Assembly (NCBI GenBank): GCA_029448655.1
Contig: JACCLO010000017.1
Location: 496,001 to 560,000 of the forward strand
DNA length: 64,000 nt
DNA from: Wolfiporia cocos
Lineage: Eukaryota; Basidiomycota; Agaricomycetes; Polyporales; Phaeolaceae
Direction: 5' to 3'
Made by a program: the position numbers and the translations under genes. How positions within the stretch are numbered: position 1 is the stretch's first letter; every line of letters begins with the position of its first letter. Under the pieces are notes generated by a model, which was not told the origin of the DNA, made no database searches, and saw only the letters and a program-made list of their open reading frames with translations. Below are positions 41,405 to 51,363 of this stretch, in pieces.

Positions 41405-42483
41405 TGTCACAAACTTTCCTTAGAGGATACATAACATCCCTTGCTGCAGGTATTATAGGTGCCGCTAGGTGCGCGCGCGCTTCCATGATCCTCAGCCACC
41501 TCCGCGTCTATCCAGGACTCCGTCTAGATCATATGACTGTAGGTTAGCGCTGTAGGGTAGCGCGCACCTTAGGTATTCACGTTAGGGTCACACCGTCACA
41601 TGTCGTTACAGGTAGTTACATTATCATGTGCCCTCTTAGTTACTGCGCACAGGCCGCGACTTTAGGGCGACCATTACTGGTCAGCTCCCCATGTATAAGT
41701 ACGACAAGATGGGGACTTACTTCCCCATCTTTAGGATTCTCGACAACTGAGCTTAGGCTCCTTTCTCATCTGCGTTTGTGTGCGTCTCTGCCCCGGGGGC
41801 CCTCCACGACTTGCTTGTCTGTGTGTCTTCCCTCTTGGTCGCCTTAGGAGTTCCCCCTTGGGGATACAGCTGATTGGCTGCCTTGCGGTTATGTCACGGT
41901 TTTACCCTCTGACATAATGCGGGGGCCCCTAGGCTCGATCCCGCGTCACTACACCTTCCCTTAGGCTCGCTAACCCCTTCGTCACTACGCCCTCCCCTGC
42001 CTGACGGCACATGACCGGTAGATAGATTAGATTACTTACTGATAGATAGTAGTGGCGCCCTGGCACCGCCCCCTTACTTAGTCAGCCCCTCACATGACAC
42101 CATACTTACATTGCGCACAGACCACCCCACTTTAGGGTATGCCCGTCAGTCATAGCGTAGCGGTCCCGTCATGTATAAGTAGTAGCGTCTGAGGTCTTAC
42201 AACCTCAGACCTATTAATGTCAGTTGGGCGCGTGTGCCCTCTTTCATGCTCTCTCCTTGTCTGCCCGTGCGACGTCTCCTTTGCCTTATACCTGCTAGTC
42301 TGGTAGTCACCCCCCTTAGTGTTGCGACTCCCCCTATAGACGATGTTAGGTCCCTTAGAGACAAGACATAGCGGTTGGGACGTGACATCAGAGGCAAGTC
42401 TGTGTCAGGTTAGCACACCGCCCTGTAGGATGTCTAGGGACTCCCCTGTAGCCAGGGTCCCACAAACCTGTGAGTTTGTGTCA
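41405..42483 (+). mobile_element. Solo LTR with another solo LTR inside
   Basis: TGTCACAAACTT...GAGTTTGTGTCA with exact TSD TCATG (41,400-41,404, 42,484-42,488). Net length about 558 bp after removing 41,892-42,407 and one TSD; it is the same family as 51,781-52,338 (558 bp). TATA box at 41,694, inverted repeat GATGGGGA / TCCCCATC at 41,708-41,729. Confidence 0.92.
41892..42407 (+). mobile_element. Solo LTR (516 bp) nested in a solo LTR
   Basis: TGTCACGGTTT...AAGTCTGTGTCA with exact TSD GGTTA (41,887-41,891, 42,408-42,412). TATA box at 42,174, inverted repeat GTCTGAGGT / ACCTCAGAC (42,187-42,210). Confidence 0.9.
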
Positions 42484-44332
42484 TCATGATCACAGATTGC
42501 AAGGGTTGTGGTAGGCTGTGGATACAGGTTGCAGAAGTCATGGAACTGCAGTGACAAGTTGTGGAGACCACCAAGGCTGCAATAACAGGGTGTGGAGGTT
42601 GCAAAGGTTGCAGAAGCCATGAAAGTCGCAGAGGTCATGGGGGTTGTGAGGGTCGCAGTTGGTTGCAGCTGCAAGTTGCAGAAGTCATGGAAATTTTGGT
42701 GACAAGGTGTGAACACTCCAAGAGCCATGGTATGAGGTGACAAAGGTTGCAGAGGTTGTAAAGGTTGTGAGAGCTGCATAAGTTGTGAAAGTCACAAAAG
42801 TCGCATTCTCAGGTCACGGGAGTCACGGTAGGTCGCGGTCACAGGTTGCAGAGGTTGTGGATATAGTAAAAATCAAATTACTGTGGTCACAGCAGGCACG
42901 GTAGTGCCAATTGAGCCATGGAAATCACAGAGGCTAAAAAGCCACAGAAGTTATGAAATTTGTGGAGGTTGTGGGCACAGGTCATGAGGACCAGGAGGAG
43001 GGTCATGGTTGCAGATTGTATAAGTCACAGGCAGTTTAAACGAGAATAAGAGGTTGCAACAGGCACAGCAACAACAACTGGGTTGCAGAAGTTGCTCCAC
43101 GACCTCCACGATCTCCGTGACCTCCGCGACCTCCGTGACCTCCACAACCTCTGTGACCTCCATGACCTCCATGACCTTCATGACCTTCATGACCTCCACA
43201 ACCTCTGTGACCTCCACAACCTACGCGACCTCCATGACCTCCGCACCCTCTGCATCTGCTACTTTTGCAACCTCCACAACCTCCATGTCTGCAACTTCTG
43301 TGACCTCTGTGACCTCCACATCTGCAACTTTCAGATGTCATGGAGGTCATGAAGGCCATGGAGGTCACAAAGGTCATGGAGGTTGCATAGGTCATGGAGG
43401 TCACATAGGTCACGGAGGTTCCGAAGGTCGTGGAGGTTGTGGAGGTCACGGAGGTCGCAAATGTCATGGAGGTCGCGGAGGTTATGGAGGTCATGGAGGC
43501 CGCAGAGATCGCAGAGGTCGTGAAGGTCACAAAGGTCACAGAAGTCACAGAGGTCACAGAGGTCACAAAGGTTGCACAGGTCAGAGGTCACGGAGATTGC
43601 AGAAGTTGCGGAGGTCACGGAGGTCGCAGAGGTCGTGGAGGTCACAAAGGTCATGGAGGTCACAGAGGTCATGGAGGTCGCAGAGGTCACAGAGGTCGCA
43701 AAGGTCATGAAGGTCGTGGAGGTCATGGAGGTTGCAAAAGTTGCAGATGCAGAGGTCGCGGCAACAGGCCATGGTTGTGGGCTGACCCAAAACCATTGCT
43801 ACTGTCTGGTTGTGGCAGTTGTGGGTCGACCTGCAACCATCATAACTGTCAAGTCATGGGCCAACCCGCAACTGTCATTACTGCCAGGTTGCAGCAGTGG
43901 TGGGCCAACCCACAACCATCATAACTGTCAAGTTGTGGCAGTTGTGGGCTGACCCACAACCATTATAACTGTCAAGTCATGACAGTTGTGGGCCGGCCTG
44001 CAACCATCATAACCATCAAGTTGCAGCAGTCATGGGCCGACCCACAACTGTCACTACCATCTGGTTGTGGGCCCACCTAATGGTAGGCCTAATGGTTAAG
44101 TTGTGTGCCGACGGCCAGCTGACCTGAATCAATAGGGATTGGTACAAGCCGGTTCACCGGTACTGTCACCTACTGTCGCTGAAAGGTGTGGTTGTATAGG
44201 AGGTAGATCCACCTGGCCCTGAAGGCAACACACACCAACCTTGTGGCTGGTGTTAGTGGACAACTTCAAGCACTCGCCTTTCCAGTGCAATGGATGGCAG
44301 TGTGGACATTGTATGTCCATCCTGTCACAGTT

Positions 44333-44839
44333 TTACGCTGTGGCGCTGGGCCTATGGCCACCCCACGGTTCGAACTAACGACTTCAACGTTCAATCACCT
44401 GACTTATGAAGATAGCCGCGCGTGATGGAGAGTAACTGATAAGATACCCGTATGTAACGTGATGTAACATGTGATGTGGCTGTACTCCTATCTCTTAGCA
44501 CTAGCGCACAGGCCTGGTGGTTTAGGGCAGGAGTTATGGTAGATAATGCATCACATGTATATAAGCTAGTCCAGTCTGAGGCATACTCCTCAGACAGTTC
44601 AATGTAGCCTCACAGAGGTGCATTCTCCCTTAAACCCCTTCTCTACTATTTGACTATCCCTTGCTCGTCTGCGTGCCGCCATACTCGACCTTAGCGTCAG
44701 ACCTCTATCTTGTAGGCCCTCCCTAGGAAGTAGAGCACCTAGGCCCTCCTCGATGGAACATAGGGTGTTGACGTTAGGTGTGAGGCATAGAGACGAGTTG
44801 TTGGGCAGTAGTAGGGTTGGACTCAAGGTTTCTGGGTCA
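44333..44839 (+). mobile_element. Solo LTR (507 bp) in the Helitron N-terminal coding region
   Basis: TGTCACAGTTTT...TTCTGGGTCA with exact TSD CATCC (44,328-44,332, 44,840-44,844). TATA box at 44,558, inverted repeat GTCTGAGG / CCTCAGAC (44,574-44,595). Sister of 4557-5042. Excision joins HSIGRM to DIQCPHC in frame. Confidence 0.9.
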
Positions 44840-44914
44840 CATCCTTCCAATGGAGTGACGATCTGCTGGTTCGACATAGGGTTGCCTTCCCAAAGGGATA
44901 TTTTGTGGGATTTG

Positions 44915-45255
44915 AGGCTCTTCATGCTGCTGCAACTCCCTTTGGAGTCTTGCCTGTTCGATCAGCCACATGTCATCAGCAAGTCCTGCATGCTGCTGGG
45001 TCTCCCTTTGCAGCTGGGCCTGTTCAATTAGCTGGATGTCATCAGCTACTGCTGCACCCTGCTGCACATCCCTTTGGAATCTGGCCTGGTCAATCAGCTG
45101 TATGTCATCAGCAAGTTCTGCATGCTGCTGGATCTCCATTTGCAGTCTGGCCTCTTCAATCAGCTGCATGTCACCAGCAACTGCTGTGCCCTGCTGGATC
45201 TGCCTTTGCAGTCTGGCCTCTTCTATCAGCCATATGTCGTTAGTAAGTGCTTTTT
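44915..45255 (-). repeat. 66-bp coding tandem repeat, five units
   Basis: The word TGTC(A/G)(T/C)... recurs at 44,971, 45,037, 45,103, 45,169 and 45,235, an exact 66-bp period, each unit encoding 22 residues of the Helitron protein. Confidence 0.88.
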
Positions 45256-45826
45256 GACGTTCATCCTGGCATTCATGCATCTGTTGCACAATATTTTGCT
45301 GATCTCTGACATGGCTGTCATGATTTCTGCATTGTGCCAATAATGTCTGGTAGTGACTGCCTACAGAGGAGGAAGGTGCCAGCATGTGTGGTGTGGAAGG
45401 AATGGACATTTCCTGATTTTGTCTGCATGCATGCACTCTGCTAGTGTGGCTTTTGTTGAAACCATGTTCAAGTTCTGCCTGCCAATCACACTGTGGAAGT
45501 ACATGCACTGAGTTTTCAGGGGGCCAATGATATGTAGCATGTGGATCAGGCATGTGGGATGGTCCAGGTACTGGTTGGTTTGACTGCAAAGGCCAATCCA
45601 GCTCAGGATGCCAGCTGCATATCCAGGATGTGTTCCAAGGAATGTTATTCAGATTAGAAGTACCTGCAACAGGGACATCATATGGTGGTCCAGAAATAGT
45701 CCAGTTTTGTTGTAAGGGTCCAGCCATGGGCTGTTTTTGAGGAACAAATGCATTTGCAGTAACATGTTCCCCATGAGGATGGTGCAAGGCAAACTTGGGC
45801 TGTGGAAAGGGTTGCCTCATCTGCAA

Positions 45827-46090
45827 TTGCTGATGTCACACAGATGGTGGTGTCATTTGCAGATGTGCTTCCTGGTCCTGTGCCCTATGTTCCTCCTGGT
45901 CATATTCTGGTGTAGAGGGAGGATCCCTACAACAGATTGTAACCTTCAGCATTCAGTGTGTCTGGCAGAGCAGAACCCATACATTACGAATGCATTTTTG
46001 TGTGATGATATGAGAATTGTTGCCTCAAAGATTTGGGAAATCTATGTGCATCGACCCATCAGTGCAAAGAACCTACTACCAGCATGTTAT
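45827..46090 (-). other. Helitron upstream region left of A2
   Basis: No clear coding frame. The last about 90 bp (CTCAAAGATTTGGGAAATCTATGTG...CAGCATGTTAT) match the ~120-bp tandem repeat at 57,732-58,040, showing that A2 inserted inside that array. Confidence 0.55.
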
Positions 46091-46788
46091 TGACACAGAC
46101 TAGACTGTGGGACTCACACTATAACCTTATAGCCGACTTGAAGGAGTTGCTGAAGGTTGGTGAGGAGACTAGTGGGCGCAAGCAGAGATGTTATGTAACT
46201 GTGCGAATGCAGAGAACAAATCTAAGGCTTATCCGTAGTGATAGCCCTACTTATATACATGCTTTGACTGGTTACCAGTAAGGGAGCCAAACATGAAGGT
46301 GGTCTGTGCGCAGACATAACTAATATGGTTAAGTCGTAAACTACAGTAGACCATGTGCGCCGGTAATGGCCGCACCAGTAAGAGCGTTTGTTTGGACCGT
46401 AGGTCCATGTTGTGGAAGTGGCATTGCTACGTTAGTAAGCCATGCACGTGATAACTATATACCGGTATCGGGATATAAGTAATATTAAGGGCATTGGCAT
46501 GTGATAACGAGCGGGCCGCTTATCCAATGGTACTGACATAGCCCGGTGTCGGGGTATGAGTAAGGCGCGTGACACCGGAGGTTAGTCCGCTGAGTCATTG
46601 ACGCGTATAACCGTGTTATGTACGCGTTGTTATGACAGGTGGACGTATACCGCGTTGTGTACGTGTTGTTTGGTTGCATGTACGTGTAGACGGGCGCTTA
46701 GCAGCGTAAATGTCTACAAGGTCGTAGAAATACCAGATAAATAGGTAAAAATACGAGAAAAATAGTGGCATGTCCCAAATCTGTGACA
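46091..46788 (-). repeat. A2 3' LTR
   Basis: 698 bp. Next to it, at 46,789-46,801, the polypurine tract appears as TTACCCCCTCTTC on the plus strand. Two differences from the other A2 LTR found by eye. Confidence 0.92.
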
Positions 46789-46827
46789 TTACCCCCTCTT
46801 CAGGTTTCATTGTCCCTAATTGAACGA

Positions 46828-49800
46828 TTACTTTCCTGTGGAGCCGAATCCACCAGTACCGCGCTCGGATTTAATCTTTTCAAAGTAAGATTTTCCGTGT
46901 AGCGTAATGTGCGGGTCCTTAGCAACTTCGCAGATGAGCTGAGCAATCTTATCACCAGCCTGAATATCGATAGATATGTCGGAGTGATTCTGGAGAATGA
47001 TGATTACTTCGCCTTGATAATCGTGGTCGATAACGCCACCCATTACGTCTATGCCTTTGCAGGCGAGACTAGAGCGGGGGGCGATACGTCCGTAAGTGCC
47101 GAAAGGTACCTGGATCTTCAGTTTGGTGTTGTATTCTGTCTGCCCGTGAGCTGGCAGAACATCGCCTGTTGCAGTGTACAGGTCAAATCCAACCGAGTCC
47201 TTGGTTCCTTTTTCCGGCATTCGGCCGCCTTCACCGACTACGATTTTCAAGTCCGCATTTTGTATAATGTCAGCTGACATCCATCCCCCGTCGGGGTGTC
47301 TAACCATGCGCTGCTTAGGATCCTTCGCAAATTCTTCGCGATACTGTGGCCAGTCGTCTGGCCACGTGCATTCGTCGGCTTCCCAGTCGTCGCTGTCAGG
47401 GTCGAAGACGTGAACTGCTTCTTTCCTTCTAGCTGATTGCCTGAGGGGGACATCCTGCATTGGAATGGCGTGTGAAGCCTTGTATTCCTGCAGAATGTCG
47501 TATGCCGTGTCGAGATCGGCTTCGCGTACCCAGGAGTTGTCATTGATACCGAATCCTTTCCATCGGATTCTGTACTCAACTCTTCCTGCGCGGAGACGAT
47601 GATCTAAGATCTTCTCAACTTCCCATAATTCCTCGCCGTCGACCATTTCTGGTTGAGGCTCTGGTTTTTTCTGATGCACCGGGTCCTTGTACATGACCAA
47701 CTTGGAAGCGTGGAATACTGGGTGATAAGCCCTGTATTGCTCGTCCATGTGTACCCTAAAGGTGACCGGAGATAATTGTTCAATTATCTTAAATGGTCCC
47801 AGATAGCGTGGACTAAGGCTTCTTTTGGAGTCTTGCCAGCTGCGGGCGTCAACGAGTACTTTGTCGCCGACTTTAAACGGTACCGAGCGCTTGTGTTGAT
47901 CGTAGTACCAAGACCAGCGTTCAGCAGCCAATTTCATTGCTGCCTTAGCTTGTTCTTGTGCTGACCATCTGGCGTAAGCAAATTGATTTAAATCCGAATA
48001 TTGCGTTGGCTTCAAATCCGTAGGTCCTGCATTGGGATGCCTTCCTAGTTCAACGAAGAATGGACTATTCTTGGTCGTCTCACTAGCCGCGTTATTGTAC
48101 GCAAACTCTGCCGTGGGGAGATAGAACACCCAGTTATCTTTTTGGATAACGTCGATGTAGCATCGTAGGTATTGTTCTAGAATTTGGTTAATTCTCTCCG
48201 TTTGGCCGTCCGCTTGCGGGTGGTAGGCTGTCGTCATCGACCTCTGAATTCCCAATTGCTCGCACCATCCCTTGAATAACTCAGAAGAGAATTGCGGTCC
48301 TCTATCCGAAATGATTTGTTTCGGAAGTCCGTGATTCGGATAAATCCGAAGGTACAGGAGGTTCGCTAATTCCTTTGCCGAGATGTTGTCTGACGTGGGA
48401 ATGAAGTGTGCGCGCTTGGTCAATCGGTCCACTACTACCATGATAGCGGTGAATTGTTTGAATTCACCGCTAGGCGGTAAGTGAACGATGAAGTCGATTG
48501 TGATTGTGTCCCAGGGTGCTTCCGGTACTGGGAGCAGTTGCAGGGGTCCATACGGGGTCTGGTTGCGGTTCTTCATGCGCTGGCATGTGTCACAACCTTC
48601 CACGTATTGCTTCACCATCGTGGTAATTCCAGGCCACCAGTAATTACGTGATAGAAGTTCATAGGTTTTCCATCGTCCGAAGTGTCCGGCAGTCACATGG
48701 TCATGATGTAACTCCAGAATCTTCGTGCGCAATTCCTTAGGCTCTTTTGGAACGTACACTTTTCCTCATCTGAGGAGTAATCCGGCCTCCATGTTCCATT
48801 CCTGGAGATCTTTACCGAATTCCTTGGGACCACTTTTCAGTAGTTCCTGGTAATCTTTGGTAATCTGATCGTTCATGAGGGCTTGTCGGATTTGTCGGAG
48901 AAGGTCCTCGTCGCCTGATTGTATCTCCTGCTGTGACGCTTCTAGCGCCCTAACCGTGAAGTATTCCGGTTTCAGCAAAATTTGATCGCGATTGTCGAGT
49001 TCCACCCCCTCTCCATGGTCTGGCCTCCGTGACAGAGGATCAGCCGTAAGCATTGTTTTACCGGGTTTGTGACACATGGTGAAGTTGAACCTTGTCAGGT
49101 AAAGACTCCAACGTGCCTGTCTCCGGGTTAGCCGTTGTGCCGATTTGAAATATGTCAGATTGAGATGATCCGACCATACTTCGAATTTGTGTGGATGTCC
49201 TTCGAGGTAATGTCTCCATTCCTCTAGAGCGCGGATGATTGCGAGCAACTCCTTATCGTAAATCTCATAGTTCCTTTTGGGTGCTGATAGAGATTTCGAG
49301 TAAAAGGCTACCGGGTGCCAGAGCTTATCCTTCGAAGAGTATTGTGATAGCACTGCACCAGTTGCGTAATCGGAAGAATCCGCTTCCACGCAGAACGGGG
49401 ACTCCTGATCTGGGATCCAGAGTATTGGAGCCGATGTGAAAGCTTCCTTGAGAGTTTGGAAGGCTTCCGCTTGTCCGGGTCCCCAGTTCCATTGCGTGTT
49501 TTTCTTGGACAGTTCGGTTAACGGCTTAACCACTTTGGAGAAGTCTTTAATGAACCGACGGTAGTAGTTGGCGAAGCCAACAAAGGCCTGGACGTCCTTC
49601 ACCTTGGCAGGTGTAGGCCAGTCCATAACGCCGGCTACCTTCTTAGGGTCCATTTCGACTTTTCCTTTGGAAATGATCATTCCCAGGTATTCAATACTGC
49701 TTTGTTCGAAGAAGCACTTTTCAGGCTTTGCGAACAAGTCGTTGTCTTGCAAGATTTGTAATACTTGCTTGACGATACGACGGTGTTCCAACAGGTCATT

Positions 49801-51363
49801 TCCGAACACAAGGATGTCGTCTAGGTAGACAATGACCTTTCCTTCTCTGATAAGGTCACCTAGAATATCGTTCATCATGTGTTGGAACGTGCTGGGTGCA
49901 TTACAAAAACCGAAGTACATGACTACAGCTTCGTAAAGGCCGTTAGGCGTAATGAATGCGGTCTTCCATTCATCTCCCTCCTTGATTCTTACATTGTTGT
50001 AACCCCAACGCAAGTCGAGCTTCGTAAATATCGAAGCCTGGCTAAGCTTATCGATAAGCTCGTCTATGCATGGGAGAGGGTACCTGTTTTTAATGGTCAA
50101 GTCGTTTACCTTTCGGTAATCGACTACCATTCGGGCTCTGCCGTCTTTTTTAGGGACGAAGAAGACCGGACTCGCGATCGGGGATTTTGAGTGACGGATG
50201 TAGCCCTTCTGTAACTCTTCCTGAATCCATTGATCTAGCGAGTTCGCTTCCTGAGGAGACATCTTGTATGCCTTACTCGGGGGCGGTAGCACCACGTCAT
50301 CGGGGAAGTCGATGGCGTGGTCGTATGGTTTCCGCTCGGGCATCCTTTCGGATGCGCGTTGAGAAAATACCGTGGGACCAAACTCCTGGTATTCCTCCGG
50401 AACCAAGGATTTCCATTTCTGGAGATCCGCATCTGTCAGGAATTCATCATCCGACTTCTCCGTTATCGACTGAATGGCGTCGATAAGGAGTTCCGTTCCT
50501 TCGTCAAGGGTGTTCACCCAAGCGACAAAGGGATTCTCAGGCTCCTCTAAGCCGAGAAAATCTATTGGAAAGTCGTTGATGATCTGATAGATGTTGCGGG
50601 GTTCGATTTCGTCTTCTTCCTCCGAAATTGAAACCCGTTTGCCATGTTTGCATTTTTCCGTACACCGATATGTGAAGGTTCCTTCTGGCCAGTTGAAGTC
50701 CGGGTTGTGTTTCAGGAACCAGTCATATCCGAGGATCACATCCGCATTCTGTACGTCCATTACGTACAAGAATTCGGTGGACTTGTGTTCCTCGTGCACC
50801 ATATAAGCTTTGACCGCCATATTGATATTACCGGCGGTATTAGAGGTACCGTCGGCGTTGCGAATCTTGAGAGGCGAAGGTAGTTTCTGAGTGACTAACT
50901 TCTCCTCATGGACGAGTTTCTTATCGATGACGCTTATTGATGCACCGGTGTCGATTAATGCCATGGCGTTAACTTTCTTTCCATATACCCACAATTCTAC
51001 TTCGATGGAAAATGATTTATTGTCGTCTCGAGAATCATTTCCGTGTACATTATACAAAGTAAAAAACTTCAGCGCGGTGGGGTCAGGATGAAAGTATTGT
51101 ACAGGAGGGGCACGTGTAGCTAGTGTCCGAGTCCTCCGGGCAAAGTTCATTGCCGAGTTGCCGAATATGCCAAGATGGGATACCGGGTGACGTACGACCG
51201 CCTTATCTTCCCACAAGATAAGGGGTCTCTGTGAAGCCTCTTCGTAGAGGTGCGCTTCTTCGGGGCGCTGTACGCTCCCAGCCGCTGCGGGGCTGGTGTG
51301 TTCTTCACAGAACGTCTTCGAGACGTGTGGTTGGGGCGAGGGGGACTGAGATGGTCCCAACAT
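46828..51363 (-). pseudogene. pol: A2 pol with one nonsense codon
   Basis: Same domain order as A1: protease, RT (YLDDILVF), RNase H, integrase, chromodomain, C-terminal dUTPase ending RGTGGFGSTGK. The frame is continuous except for TGA at 48,768-48,766, where A1 has CGA in LLLRRGKVYVP, between RNase H and the integrase zinc finger. Unlike A1, the pol frame is open far upstream over the gag zinc-knuckle region (to about 51,786), because the TGA that closes it in A1 (16,751-16,753) is TCA here. Confidence 0.9.

Larger units (their letters stand above)
28301..44181. mobile_element. Foldback-like element with long minisatellite inverted arms, expanded by retrotransposons
   Basis: The outermost sequences are inverted copies: CAGTGACGGTAGGTGACGGT at 28,301 and, read from the other side, CAGCGACAGTAGGTGACAGT ending at 44,181. 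Both are followed by related GGCTTGTACCAA blocks and then by arms built of 9-bp repeats. Removing element G and the solo LTRs at 38,924, 39,639 and 41,405 leaves about 5 kb. It splits the Helitron ORF between DLPPIQPHL (44,190) and the MGSYNSLLQ/GVDPHS region (28,295). Very long arms of tandem repeats recall Drosophila FB elements; 8- or 9-bp TSDs were looked for and not found. No transposase is recognised in the 38,379-40,880 centre. Confidence 0.6.
40880..44181 (-). repeat. Right arm of the foldback-like element, 9-bp minisatellite
   Basis: GGAGGTCRC-type units at 40,900-41,404 and 43,320-43,745, with a sense-flipped block (GACCTCCR) at 43,090-43,330, mirror the left arm. The single-copy stretch 42,489-42,790 is the inverse of about 29,395-29,700, and 43,760-44,181 the inverse of 28,301-28,555. 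A 1079-bp solo LTR (41,405-42,483) interrupts it. Confidence 0.78.
44182..45826 (-). pseudogene. Helitron protein, N-terminal part with 22-aa coiled-coil repeats
   Basis: A 329-codon frame runs from 45,826 to the solo LTR at 44,839; after removing that LTR and one TSD the frame continues from 44,332 to the foldback junction at 44,182. N-terminal about 180 residues are Pro/Gln/His-rich and look disordered. Then come five 22-residue repeats of the form ADDIQLIEQARLQREIQQHA. Last is the zinc-binding-like block GRMDIQCPHCHPLHWKGE followed by VGVCCLQGQVDLPPIQP, which is the family sequence just before the Helitron-like N domain. The remainder of the protein is at 28,300-23,411. The start codon is not certain. 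Confidence 0.8.

Noticed and set aside
28301..44181. hAT or Mutator assignment for the CAGTGAC-ended element
   Set aside because: Neither an 8-bp (AGCCCATT versus AAAGGTGT) nor a 9-bp duplication is present at the two ends.
44330..44410. Functional tRNA gene on the minus strand
   Set aside because: Acceptor pairing possible but T and D arms do not pair; it sits inside an LTR.
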